Shown one piece after another: positions 42,328 to 51,044 of a stretch of 64,000 nucleotides of DNA. Below the pieces are notes generated by a model that saw only the letters and a list, made by a program, of their open reading frames with translations, did not search any database and was not told where the DNA came from. This DNA is from Fictibacillus barbaricus (lineage in GTDB: Bacteria > Bacillota > Bacilli > Bacillales > Fictibacillaceae): NCBI RefSeq assembly GCF_014635025.1, contig NZ_BMCE01000002.1, forward strand, positions 806,001-870,000, in the 5' to 3' direction. Both the position numbers and the translations under genes were made by a program. Numbering within the stretch: the first letter of the stretch is position 1; each line of letters opens with the position of its first letter.

Positions 42328-43731
42328 ATGGACATTCATGTGGTACAAAGAGGTGATTCTCTTTGGAAGATTTCACAGAATTATGACGTTCAGATCTCAT
42401 CCATCGTAAGAGCTAACGGCATCGAAAATCAAAACGTGCTTGTCGTTGGCCAGGCGCTTGTTATTCCGAATGATTTTCCAACTTATACGATACAATCCGG
42501 TGATACTCTCTATGAGATTGCTAACCGATACGGTACAACAGTTGATAGTTTAATCGGCTGGAACAACATACCCCTTGCATCTGTTATTTATGTAGGGCAA
42601 GTGATAGATATTCCAGTTCACGTGGTTCAACAAGGCGAATCTTTATATGTAATTGCCAATCGGTACGGGACGTCTGTTGCAGATCTGCAAAGAGAAAACC
42701 GAATCACAAACCCGAATCTCGTTTATGTAGGAACTAGACTTTCAATTCCCTATAACCGGCCAATAAAAGAAGTAAATTCATATGTTACCAACATGGGGAC
42801 TGCAAGTCAGACAGAAGTTAGAAACGTAGGTTCATATTTAACCTACATCACACCGTTCAGTTATTCGGTAACTCGGTCAGGCGGATTAACCTCTCTGCAG
42901 GATGAAGGAGTTATCGCTGCAGCCAGGATAAATCGTGTAGCTGCCCTTATGGGTGTTTCCAACATAGAAGGAGATATGTTCAACTCCGATCTGATCAAGA
43001 CGATCTTAGATAGTGAATCCCTTCAGGATACCTTACTTAACAACATTCTGAACACCATGCGAACAAAAGGATACCGGGGCGTTAACTTTGATTTTGAATA
43101 TGTCTACCCTGAAAATAAAGAAGACTATAACAATTTCTTGAGGCGTGCTGTGGCGAAATTTAAACCTCTAGGCTTCTCTGTTTCTTCTGCAGTCGCGCCC
43201 AAATATAAGGAAGATCAGCCAGGATTGTTGTATGAAGGACATGATTATAATGCGCATGGAGAGATCGTTGATTTTGTAGTCGTCATGACATATGAATGGG
43301 GCTGGGCAGGTGGTCGTGCGATGGCAATTGCACCACTGGATGAAGTAAAAAAAGTATTAGATTATACCGTTACTGCCATACCTCGGGAGAAAATCATGAT
43401 GGGTGTTCCAACGTATGGCCGTGATTGGACATTGCCATTTGTTGAGGGGACATTTGCGAAAACATTAAGCCCAGTAGCAGCCGTTAACCTTGCCGCACAA
43501 AAGAACGCATCCATTCAATTTGATGAAGGTGATGCGTCGCCTTGGTTCAAGTATCGGGATGATCAAGGAAAAGAACATGAGGTATGGTTTGAAGATGCAA
43601 GAAGTATGCAAGCTAAGTATCAAACAGCGATCGATTATAATCTGCGCGGTGTCAGTTTCTGGGTACTAGGAATCCCCTTCCCACAGAACTGGTATGTCGT
43701 CCGGGATTCGATGCGGGTAAGAAAGATTTAA
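42328..43731 (+). CDS. LysM/GH18 spore cortex or wall hydrolase (SleL/YaaH-like)
   Basis: 467 residues: three LysM modules (about 2-46, 52-96, 97-142) and a family 18 glycosidase domain (about 150-467). The catalytic stretch is GVNFDFEYVYPE with Glu257 as acid/base; the first Asp of the usual DxDxE is Asn, as in SleL-like enzymes. There is no signal peptide, as for proteins placed in the spore coat or cortex by the mother cell. It likely acts as N-acetylglucosaminidase on cortex fragments during germination. The ATG at 42328 is 9 bases after GGAGG; the ATG at 42322 is too close. Confidence 0.9.
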   Translation: MDIHVVQRGDSLWKISQNYDVQISSIVRANGIENQNVLVVGQALVIPNDFPTYTIQSGDTLYEIANRYGTTVDSLIGWNNIPLASVIYVGQVIDIPVHVVQQGESLYVIANRYGTSVADLQRENRITNPNLVYVGTRLSIPYNRPIKEVNSYVTNMGTASQTEVRNVGSYLTYITPFSYSVTRSGGLTSLQDEGVIAAARINRVAALMGVSNIEGDMFNSDLIKTILDSESLQDTLLNNILNTMRTKGYRGVNFDFEYVYPENKEDYNNFLRRAVAKFKPLGFSVSSAVAPKYKEDQPGLLYEGHDYNAHGEIVDFVVVMTYEWGWAGGRAMAIAPLDEVKKVLDYTVTAIPREKIMMGVPTYGRDWTLPFVEGTFAKTLSPVAAVNLAAQKNASIQFDEGDASPWFKYRDDQGKEHEVWFEDARSMQAKYQTAIDYNLRGVSFWVLGIPFPQNWYVVRDSMRVRKI

Positions 43732-43748
43732 GTATTAGTGGTCAGAAG

Positions 43749-43789
43749 AAAAGCCTGAGAACTGATTAACAGATCTCAGGCTTATTTAA
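43749..43789 (+). terminator. Terminator of the LysM/GH18 gene
   Basis: Perfect arms AAGCCTGAGA/TCTCAGGCTT. Confidence 0.8.
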
Positions 43790-43794
43790 TCAAG

Positions 43795-43853
43795 GGGGTG
43801 TGCACCCCACAAATACAAATCTCTGGATTTGTATTTGTTTGGGGTCAGACCCC
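43795..43853. repeat. Composite REP-like element, copy 4
   Basis: Three parts in a row: GGGGTGTGCACCCC, a hairpin ACAAATACAAAT-6-ATTTGTATTTGT (43809-43838), and the palindrome GGGGTCAGACCCC (43841-43853). The AT-rich hairpin recurs beside copies 5 and 8. Confidence 0.85.
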
Positions 43854-43863
43854 TACTTTTGTA

Positions 43864-44832
43864 CTATACCCACCACATCTCGGCTGGCTGCTCTGCGATC
43901 AGGATAGACTGCAGATTTTTCACAGCACGGCTGAAGCCTTCTTCGATAGACATGATCGGATCTTCATGCTCGATGCTTACCACATAGTCATAGCCGTAAG
44001 TTCGAAGTGCACTCATCATATCAGACCAGTCTTGAACTGAGTGGCCGCACCCTACTGACCGGAAGCTCCATGCCCGATTTTGAACTGCTCCGTATGGCTG
44101 CATGTCCGTTAAGCCGTACATGTTGATGTTATCTTGATCTAAATACGTATCTTTTGCATGGAAGTGATGGATCGCTCCGGCTTTTCCAAGAATTTTAATC
44201 GCTGCCACTGGATCGATGCCTTGCCACCAAAGGTGAGATGGATCAAGGTTAGCACCGATCGCGTCACACGTTTCTTCACGTAATTTTAACAGTGTATATG
44301 GAGTGTGCACCAAGAAACCGCCGTGAAGCTCTAAGCCGATTTTCACGCCATGCTCTTTCGCAAACTGCCCCCATGTACGCCAGTATGGAATCAGCTTTTC
44401 TTCCCATTGCCACTTCAACACATCACTGTACTCGTTCGGCCATGGAGAAACAGGCCAGTTCGGATATTTTGCGTTTTCCGAGTCCCCTGGTACACCTGAG
44501 AAACAGTTTACGACCGGAACATTCATCAAACCAGCAAGTTCAACTGTTTTTACATACGTATCATGAGATTCTTTAGCAAATGCTTCATCTGGTGACAAAG
44601 GGTTACCATGGCAGCTGAACGCTGAAATCGTTAATCCGCGTTTTTCGACCTCATGAAGATATTCTGCACGCTTTTCTTCACTCGAAAGCAACTCATCAAG
44701 TGGGCAGTGTGCATTTCCAGGATAGTTGCCTGTACCGATCTCGACCGCTTGTACTCCTGCTTCTTTTACATAGTCGAGCATTTCTGTAAATGACTTTTGC
44801 GAAAAGAGAACTGTAAAAACACCTAGTTTCAT
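43864..44832 (-). CDS. Sugar phosphate isomerase/epimerase-like TIM-barrel protein
   Basis: 322 residues of the AP-endonuclease-2/xylose-isomerase-like fold. Likely metal ligands are Glu in LELHGG, Asp and His in NLDPSHLWW, His in HHFHAKD and Glu in SIEHED. It is the last gene of an operon with two Gfo/Idh/MocA dehydrogenases and ThuA, a set used for isomerising or cleaving keto-sugar intermediates. The substrate is not known. One base separates it from the upstream gene. Confidence 0.9.
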   Translation of the reverse strand: MKLGVFTVLFSQKSFTEMLDYVKEAGVQAVEIGTGNYPGNAHCPLDELLSSEEKRAEYLHEVEKRGLTISAFSCHGNPLSPDEAFAKESHDTYVKTVELAGLMNVPVVNCFSGVPGDSENAKYPNWPVSPWPNEYSDVLKWQWEEKLIPYWRTWGQFAKEHGVKIGLELHGGFLVHTPYTLLKLREETCDAIGANLDPSHLWWQGIDPVAAIKILGKAGAIHHFHAKDTYLDQDNINMYGLTDMQPYGAVQNRAWSFRSVGCGHSVQDWSDMMSALRTYGYDYVVSIEHEDPIMSIEEGFSRAVKNLQSILIAEQPAEMWWV

Positions 44833-44833
44833 A

Positions 44834-45889
44834 TTACCTCACTCCTTTTTCATTCTCTAGCTGAACGCTTTTTCCCATTAGACTGCTCGCATAGATCGCC
44901 TCAATCACACGGGATGTGTTCATCGCTTCTTCTGCTTTTACAAGGGGTTCTGCCTTACCTAAGCAGCAATCCACAAAGTTCTGTGCTTGCGGAAGCCCTG
45001 GATCGTCTTCTCCTAAGATCCAATCTGCCTTCGTGGTTGTCATCATACCGTTCTCTGCTTTGTTTACAGCAAATGGGAACACGTCAAGTCCCCCTTTGTC
45101 TCCTGAGATACGAAGCAGCTCCGCATCATCCGGAATGTTTGCAGCCCACGATGTTTCGAAAAGAATCGTTCCTCCATTTGCTAAGCGGATATAAGCCGTC
45201 ACGTGATCGTCCACTTCAAATGTTTCTGCATCAAATGAACCCCATTGATTCACTTGTTCTGCTTCACGGCTAACGGTGTTGTACGTTTGGCCGGATACTT
45301 CACTTACTGTCGGGTTATCTAAAAGCCACAAAGTCAAGTCTAGCAAATGACAGCCATAATCGATTAAGCTTCCTCCGCCTTGAAGTTCTTTGTTCGTAAA
45401 AACACCCCAGCCTGGCACTTTACGTCTTCTTAACGCTTGTACACGGACTACGAGCGGATTACCCACTTCTCCAGCTTCCATCATACGCTTAGCTGCATGA
45501 GATTCTTTCATGTAGCGGTAGTGATAAGCGATGGACAGTACTTTTCCAGAACGCTTTTCTGCTTCTATCATCTCCGCACATTCTTCAACTGTCATCGCCA
45601 TAGGTTTTTCACAAAGTACATGTTTACCTGCATCTAGAGCAGCAACCGTGATCTCTTTATGAAACTTGTTTGGCGTACAAATAACAACTGCATCTACGTG
45701 CGGCCACATTTCTGTATAGCTTGTAAAATAGTGTGGTACGTGAAATTTCTCTGCGACTGTCTTTGCAGCATCAACGTTTACATCGCTGACTGCGGTAACT
45801 TCTGCTGTCTCACTTAGTTTTTGAAATGCGGGGATATGACGGCCTTGCGCAATGCCGCCTGCCCCGATGATCCCAACTCTTAATTTCAT
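44834..45889 (-). CDS. Gfo/Idh/MocA-family oxidoreductase (second)
   Basis: 351 residues. N-terminal NAD(P) Rossmann fold GIIGAGGIAQGRHIPAF, the CEKPMA catalytic-lysine motif (about 94) and YHYRYM, then a C-terminal beta-sheet domain. Such enzymes oxidise sugar hydroxyls to ketones reversibly. It overlaps the first dehydrogenase by 4 bases. Similarity to the neighbour suggests an old duplication with division of labour. Confidence 0.93.
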   Translation of the reverse strand: MKLRVGIIGAGGIAQGRHIPAFQKLSETAEVTAVSDVNVDAAKTVAEKFHVPHYFTSYTEMWPHVDAVVICTPNKFHKEITVAALDAGKHVLCEKPMAMTVEECAEMIEAEKRSGKVLSIAYHYRYMKESHAAKRMMEAGEVGNPLVVRVQALRRRKVPGWGVFTNKELQGGGSLIDYGCHLLDLTLWLLDNPTVSEVSGQTYNTVSREAEQVNQWGSFDAETFEVDDHVTAYIRLANGGTILFETSWAANIPDDAELLRISGDKGGLDVFPFAVNKAENGMMTTTKADWILGEDDPGLPQAQNFVDCCLGKAEPLVKAEEAMNTSRVIEAIYASSLMGKSVQLENEKGVR

Positions 45890-46920
45890 GCGTGAACACC
45901 TGTTTTCACTTTTTCAATCGTCTTCTTTTCGTTTGATTCAAGTGCTGCTAAGATTACTGCCAGTGAACGCTTACCTTCTTCCCCCGTAATAAGTGGTGCT
46001 TTACCTGACTCAACAGCTTCTATAAAATGGTCAACAACATGTGAGTTAGACTGATTCTCGTTTGTTTGGATCGCTCCCAACTCATAACGAACGATTGATC
46101 CATCTGTATATTGAGCAACAAGAGAGAATTTCGGATCATCTTCTAAACGAAGAATGCCTTTTTCACCGTAGATGATTGTTGAGTTGTCTTCTTTTGCTGT
46201 ATAAGACCAGCTTGCAGCAAGCGTTCCAATAATTCCGCTCTCTGTTTTAAGTACACAAACTGCTGTATCATCTACAGAGGCAAACTCTTTCGCACTTGTT
46301 TCCACGAATGCGCCCACTTCTGCAATTTCTTCACCTAAGATATACCGGATCAAGTCTGTTTTATGAACCCCAAGATCACCCATCGCTCCAATAAAAGCTT
46401 CATCCTTTTTAAAGAACCAGCTCTTCACACCATCAACGCTCCAGCCTTCAGGACCAGGGTGACCAAAAGCTGTACGGAAGCTGTATACTTTTCCAAGCTC
46501 ACCGCTTGCAATGATCTCACGCGCTTTTTGGTGAGCCGGAACGAAACGCTGGTTATGGCCGATCATCAGCGTCTTGCCGCTTTTTTCAGCTGCTGCGATC
46601 ATTTCCTCTGCTTCTTGAAGAGATGTTGCCATAGGCTTTTCACATAATACGTGCTTTCCAGCATTTAGTGCTGCAATTGATATTGGAGCGTGCAGGTAGT
46701 TTGGCGTACATACACTTACAGCTTCTACTTCTTCAAGGGCAAGAAGTTCGGTATAATCCGTGAAAATTTTACCGCCGTATATGGCTTGTGCAGCTTCAGC
46801 ACGTTCTTTCACAACATCACAAACAGCAACGATCTCTACATCTTGGTTTGCCGCATATTCTGGTAAATGGCGATGTTGAGCAATACTTCCGCATCCGATA
46901 ATTCCAACTTTAACTGTCAT
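45886..46920 (-). CDS. Gfo/Idh/MocA-family oxidoreductase (first)
   Basis: About 344 residues. Rossmann motif GIIGCGSIAQHRHLPEY, CEKPMATSLQEAEEM with the catalytic lysine, GHNQRFVPAH, and GAMGDLGVHKTDLIRY with the His/Asp pair of the sugar site. ATG 46920 is about 9 bases after GGAGG; ATG 46926 is too close to it. It is translationally coupled to the second dehydrogenase. Confidence 0.93.
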   Translation of the reverse strand: MTVKVGIIGCGSIAQHRHLPEYAANQDVEIVAVCDVVKERAEAAQAIYGGKIFTDYTELLALEEVEAVSVCTPNYLHAPISIAALNAGKHVLCEKPMATSLQEAEEMIAAAEKSGKTLMIGHNQRFVPAHQKAREIIASGELGKVYSFRTAFGHPGPEGWSVDGVKSWFFKKDEAFIGAMGDLGVHKTDLIRYILGEEIAEVGAFVETSAKEFASVDDTAVCVLKTESGIIGTLAASWSYTAKEDNSTIIYGEKGILRLEDDPKFSLVAQYTDGSIVRYELGAIQTNENQSNSHVVDHFIEAVESGKAPLITGEEGKRSLAVILAALESNEKKTIEKVKTGVHA

Positions 46921-46955
46921 GTTCATTTCCTCCTCGTAATATAGGGTTATATGTT

Positions 46956-47678
46956 TTATTTTGCTGTGATCGCTTCAAGCGGCTTAGCGTTTCCGTAAAC
47001 CGGAGCCTGGCTGCCCGACGGAGCTAAGAAAGATACTGCATTTGCAATGACTTTTTGAACGTCTTTGTTGTAGTATGTTGGATACGTTTCATGTCCTGGT
47101 CGGAAATAGAAGATCTTTCCTTTTCCACGGTTATAGGCTGCACCTGAACGGAACACTTCTCCGCCTTCAAACCAGCTGACAAACACGAGATCGTCAGGAG
47201 CTGGAATGTCAAAGTGCTCACCATACATCTCTTCTTTTTCAAGTTCGATGTACTCACCAAGTCCGTTTGCTACAGGGTGACTCGGGTTCACGATCCAGAT
47301 GCGTTCTTTCTCATCTGCTTCACGCCATTTAAGGTCGCAAGATGTACCCATGAGCTTTTTAAAAATTTTAGAGAAATGGCCCGAGTGAAGGACAAGTAAC
47401 CCCATTCCATCAAGTACACGCTGATACACTTTATTTACGATCTCTTCTTCTACTTCGTCGTGTGCCAAGTGTCCCCACCAAACAAGTACATCCGTGTTAT
47501 TTAATACTTCTTCTGTTAGGCCGTGCTCTGCTTCATCAAGCGTAGCCGTATTAACAACGTGTCCGGCTTCTTGTAAAAACTCTTGAATCGCACCATGGAT
47601 CCCTTTAGGATAGATTTCTTTGACTACCGGATTCCTTTGCTCATGACGATTCTCGTTCCAAACTGTTACTTTAACCAT
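46956..47678 (-). CDS. ThuA-domain protein
   Basis: 240 residues of the class-I-glutamine-amidotransferase-like ThuA fold: [13 protein letters not shown] start, [14 protein letters not shown], and [19 protein letters not shown]. ThuA proteins occur in trehalose and other disaccharide utilisation operons together with ThuB-type Gfo/Idh dehydrogenases. It is the first gene after the LacI operator and carries GGGGG before ATG 47678. Confidence 0.9.
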   Translation of the reverse strand: MVKVTVWNENRHEQRNPVVKEIYPKGIHGAIQEFLQEAGHVVNTATLDEAEHGLTEEVLNNTDVLVWWGHLAHDEVEEEIVNKVYQRVLDGMGLLVLHSGHFSKIFKKLMGTSCDLKWREADEKERIWIVNPSHPVANGLGEYIELEKEEMYGEHFDIPAPDDLVFVSWFEGGEVFRSGAAYNRGKGKIFYFRPGHETYPTYYNKDVQKVIANAVSFLAPSGSQAPVYGNAKPLEAITAK

Positions 47679-47699
47679 TTTGATTTCCCCCTATATGCA

Positions 47700-47728
47700 T
47701 GTAAGCGCTTTACGTAAACGTTTACGTA
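47700..47728. promoter_or_regulatory. LacI operator and cre-like site before the thuA operon
   Basis: A perfect 18-bp palindrome of half TACGTAAAC (47711-47728) is joined to TGTAAGCGCTTTAC (47700-47713), which fits CcpA cre sites. The first is shared with the lacI-type gene's own upstream region. Confidence 0.75.
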
Positions 47729-47768
47729 TTTCTCAAATAAAAATGAAGCGATTTTAGGTTCCGTTTTT

Positions 47769-48785
47769 TTACTTGTCACGTAGATCACTGACTGATTGCC
47801 TTTCTACGATTGAAAAAGGCATATAACGGCTTTCTGCTTCTTTTTTTTCACCTTTAATCAAATTAACTAATATCTCTCCTGCAGTTTGCCCCATATCTTT
47901 TAAAGGCTGGGATACAGTTGTGAGCGCAGGGTAACACATCTCTGCAATTTTTAGATTATCGTATCCGATTATGGATAATTCTTCTGGTACTTTTACACCC
48001 AATTGGTGGGCAGCTGACATAGCTCCAATCGCCATTTCATCACTAGCTGCAAACAACGCAGTCATGTTTGGGAGCTTCTTCAAGAGAAGCGGCAATGATT
48101 CTTTTCCGTTTTGAAACCGATAGCCTTCATTCGTTGTTAGATGATCATCCGAAAAAGGAAGACCATGTTTTTGAAGTGCATCTTTAAATCCTTGCATTCT
48201 CGGAATTCCCGCAATTGGATCTTGATAACTTCCGCCGATCATCCCAATCTCTTCATGTCCTTTTTCGATTAGATACTCAGTTGCTTTGAATGCACCCTCA
48301 TAATCATTAACCCGAACATATGGCAAATCGTATTGGGTGGATGCAGTAGAAACAAGAACTACCGGGACTTTCATCTCCTCAAAGATCTTATAATACTCTT
48401 TCTTTACATCTTCAGAAGCGAAGATGATGCCATCCACTCTTTTTTCTTGCAGAAGTCTGAGGTATTTGACGGTCCGCTTCCCGCTTGAAGCCGTATTACA
48501 GACGATCACACTGAACCCTCCGTCATGTGCTGCATTTTCCACACCTTCAAGAACTTCTGATGAGAGCATTCCAGATACTTCAGGAAAGAGTACCCCGATC
48601 GTTTGCGTTCGCTTGTTGATCAATCCGCGTGCTATTGCGTTAGGCTGATACCCAAGTGCCTCAATGGATTCTTGCACTTTCTTCTTCGTTTCCTCCGAAT
48701 AGCCTGACAAGCCGTTTACAATGCGAGACACTGTTGCAATTGAAACGTTTGCATGTTTGGCCACATCTTTTATTGTCGGATTCAA
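47769..48785 (-). CDS. LacI-family transcriptional regulator
   Basis: 338 residues. N-terminal HTH and hinge TIKDVAKHANVSIATVSRIVNG (about 3-24) and a periplasmic-binding-protein-like sugar domain (about 60-335). It lies directly upstream of, and in the same direction as, the thuA operon with GTAAACGTTTAC palindromes before both. It therefore most likely represses both itself and the operon until a sugar binds. The start is TTG 48785 with a weak AGCAGG site. Confidence 0.93.
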   Translation of the reverse strand: MNPTIKDVAKHANVSIATVSRIVNGLSGYSEETKKKVQESIEALGYQPNAIARGLINKRTQTIGVLFPEVSGMLSSEVLEGVENAAHDGGFSVIVCNTASSGKRTVKYLRLLQEKRVDGIIFASEDVKKEYYKIFEEMKVPVVLVSTASTQYDLPYVRVNDYEGAFKATEYLIEKGHEEIGMIGGSYQDPIAGIPRMQGFKDALQKHGLPFSDDHLTTNEGYRFQNGKESLPLLLKKLPNMTALFAASDEMAIGAMSAAHQLGVKVPEELSIIGYDNLKIAEMCYPALTTVSQPLKDMGQTAGEILVNLIKGEKKEAESRYMPFSIVERQSVSDLRDK

Positions 48786-48806
48786 AACATCAACCTGCTT
48801 TCTTGT

Positions 48807-48824
48807 TACGTAAACGTTTACATT
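48807..48824. promoter_or_regulatory. LacI autoregulatory operator
   Basis: TACGTAAACGTTTACAT shares the core GTAAACGTTTAC with the operator at 47711-47728. Confidence 0.7.
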
Positions 48825-48938
48825 TACACTTACAATCTATCAGCGCACTGCAAAAAAGTCAATTATTTATTCTTAAAAAAGGTTACAGATTTTTAAAAAG
48901 GGAAAAGACTAGTATCAAGAATTGGAGGTCGCATCTAC

Positions 48939-50027
48939 ATGTGGTATCAGCATTCATTTTTCAAGTATGCCGCAGGTTCTGTACTCATACTTATTATTCT
49001 CTTTTTACTCGGAAAAATCGATTACCTTTTAGACTTCCTTAATCTCATCATTTCCAGCGTGTTTTTTCCGGTGTTTATCGCAGGTCTGCTTTACTATTTG
49101 CTTCGCCCGATCATTAGGTACTTGATTAATAAGAAGGTACCTAAATTTGCAGCCATATCGATCATTCTTCTTGGGCTGATCCTAGCCGTTTCAGGAATTT
49201 CCACGGTGGCTTTTCCGGTCATAGCCGATCAGGTCACAAATCTCACAGATGATTTTCCAAAGAAGATTGGTGAAGCGACAGAAAAAACCGGAACCATGAT
49301 TACAGGAAGCAAAAAATCATTTATTGACAGCACACGAGTCGCCAAATTAGCAACTGAACGCCTCGAAAGGTTTACGAGCTCAGTGTCAAAAGATCTAACT
49401 GCACTCGTAACAACTTTAACAAATATTGCGCTTGTATTGTTGGTGGTACCCTTCATCCTCTTTTACTTGCTTCTAGATGATAAAAAGTTCTTTAATTATT
49501 TTTTAAGACTCGTTCCTCATCATATGGAGCATGATGTTGCTGCGATTCTCAGAGATATTGACTCAACACTATCTTCTTATATAAAGGGGCAAGTGCTGGT
49601 CGCGCTTTTTGTCGGGATCTTCATGTATGCGGGGTATTTAGTGATTGGTCTTAAGTTTGCTCTCATTCTTGCACTATTTGCTGTCCTGACGAATGTAATA
49701 CCGTTTCTAGGGCCATTCATCGGCGTGTTTCCTGCCCTCTTAGTCGGATTGATTCAAGATCCCTTTATGGCTATAAAAGTTGCGATCGTTACACTTGTCG
49801 TTCAACAGGTGGAAGGAAACATCCTATCTCCGCAAATTATGGGAAAACAGCTGAGAATCCATCCGCTTACCATCATTTTGATCGTATTGATGGCTGGAGC
49901 GGCATTTGGTTTTATCGGCTTATTGTTGGCGATTCCAGCCTATGCGGTTACCAAAACGATCATCAGCAACCTGTATCGGATTTATCTGTTATACCATCCA
50001 CCAGAGTCTCGCAGCGATCTGCTCTGA
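48939..50027 (+). CDS. AI-2E family membrane transporter
   Basis: 362 residues with seven to eight hydrophobic segments. Family hallmarks include PFILFYLLLDDKKFF, SYIKGQVLVALFVG and QQVEGNILSPQIMGKQLRIHP. Members export autoinducer-2 or act as Na+/H+ antiporters; specificity is not visible. GGAGG lies about 10 bases before ATG 48939. Ten bases separate it from the DUF1206 gene. Confidence 0.9.
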   Translation: MWYQHSFFKYAAGSVLILIILFLLGKIDYLLDFLNLIISSVFFPVFIAGLLYYLLRPIIRYLINKKVPKFAAISIILLGLILAVSGISTVAFPVIADQVTNLTDDFPKKIGEATEKTGTMITGSKKSFIDSTRVAKLATERLERFTSSVSKDLTALVTTLTNIALVLLVVPFILFYLLLDDKKFFNYFLRLVPHHMEHDVAAILRDIDSTLSSYIKGQVLVALFVGIFMYAGYLVIGLKFALILALFAVLTNVIPFLGPFIGVFPALLVGLIQDPFMAIKVAIVTLVVQQVEGNILSPQIMGKQLRIHPLTIILIVLMAGAAFGFIGLLLAIPAYAVTKTIISNLYRIYLLYHPPESRSDLL

Positions 50028-50037
50028 AAGGAGAAAC

Positions 50038-50898
50038 ATGCCCACCGTGAAACAGCCTTTTGTTAAAGAAAGAACGCTTAAAGATAAAATTTGGAGCTGG
50101 TTTGAATCTTCACGTCCTTGGGTTCACCGCTTTGCGCGTGTTGGTTATACATCTAAAGGAATCGTTTATGTGCTAATAGGGATCCTTGCATTAATCATGT
50201 CTACTGGAAAACATCCAAATGAAGCAAGCTCAAACGGTGCACTCTATACGATCGCCCAGCAGCCCTTTGGACCTCTATTATTGATCTTGCTTTCGATCGG
50301 CTTAAGTGCCTATGCCTTTTGGCAGCTTGTAAGAGCCGTTTTCGACCCAGAGTGCGTAAACCATAGCTGGAAAAGGTGGTTCAGCAGACTGAGCTATCTA
50401 TTTATCGCAGGTACCTACATCGCCATGTGTATCAGTGCATTACGAATTCTATTCCGAGCCAGAGCGGAATCATCCGATAAAACATATCAGACTCTATCTG
50501 CACAGATGCTTTCACAGCCGTTTGGCCAGTTACTGATCGCAATCGGCGGACTGGTATTTGGGATCATTGGTATCATCTTTTTATATAAGGCGTTTTCACA
50601 CCGTTTTAAGCGTGATTTAAAGAAAAATGAGATGAATAAAAAAGAATGGCGCTGGAGTGGGTATATTGGAACGTTCGGCATGGCGGCAAGAGGAATCGTC
50701 TTTATGATCATTGCTTTTTTCCTGGTGCGTACTGCCATTTTGGCCGATCCTGATGAGACCAAAGGTTTGGATGGCGCGCTCTTAGAACTCGCATCACAGC
50801 CGTTTGGCCCTGTGCTGCTCGCAATCGTCTCGCTTGGTTTTATCTCATATGGTATTTTTATGTTCGCAAGTGCTAAATATAGAAGGTTGGATAGTTGA
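50038..50898 (+). CDS. DUF1206 membrane protein
   Basis: 286 residues made of three repeats of about 75 residues, each with two hydrophobic helices and an ALYTIAQQPFGPLLL, SAQMLSQPFGQLLI or LLELASQPFGPVLL motif. This threefold DUF1206 repeat is of unknown function. AAAGGAG precedes ATG 50038. Probably co-transcribed with the AI-2E gene. Confidence 0.9.
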   Translation: MPTVKQPFVKERTLKDKIWSWFESSRPWVHRFARVGYTSKGIVYVLIGILALIMSTGKHPNEASSNGALYTIAQQPFGPLLLILLSIGLSAYAFWQLVRAVFDPECVNHSWKRWFSRLSYLFIAGTYIAMCISALRILFRARAESSDKTYQTLSAQMLSQPFGQLLIAIGGLVFGIIGIIFLYKAFSHRFKRDLKKNEMNKKEWRWSGYIGTFGMAARGIVFMIIAFFLVRTAILADPDETKGLDGALLELASQPFGPVLLAIVSLGFISYGIFMFASAKYRRLDS

Positions 50899-50908
50899 AT
50901 GAGGATAC

Positions 50909-50943
50909 AAGCCTTGTCTGCAGCGTGCAGACAGGGTTTTTTA
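50909..50943 (+). terminator. Terminator of the AI-2E/DUF1206 operon
   Basis: TGTCTGC/GCAGACA arms within a longer stem, followed by six T residues. Confidence 0.85.
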
Positions 50944-50963
50944 TTATTTGAATGTGTTTTCCT

Positions 50964-51033
50964 GACGAATACAAAAGAAGTGGATATGTATTTGTTTGGG
51001 GACAGATCCGGGTCTGTCCCGGGTCTGTCCCCC
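50964..51033. repeat. Composite REP-like element, copy 5
   Basis: A degenerate AATACAAAA/ATGTATTTGT hairpin is followed by GGGGACAGATCC and two tandem GGGTCTGTCCC halves (50998-51033). Confidence 0.8.
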
Positions 51034-51044
51034 TTTCGTTTCCC

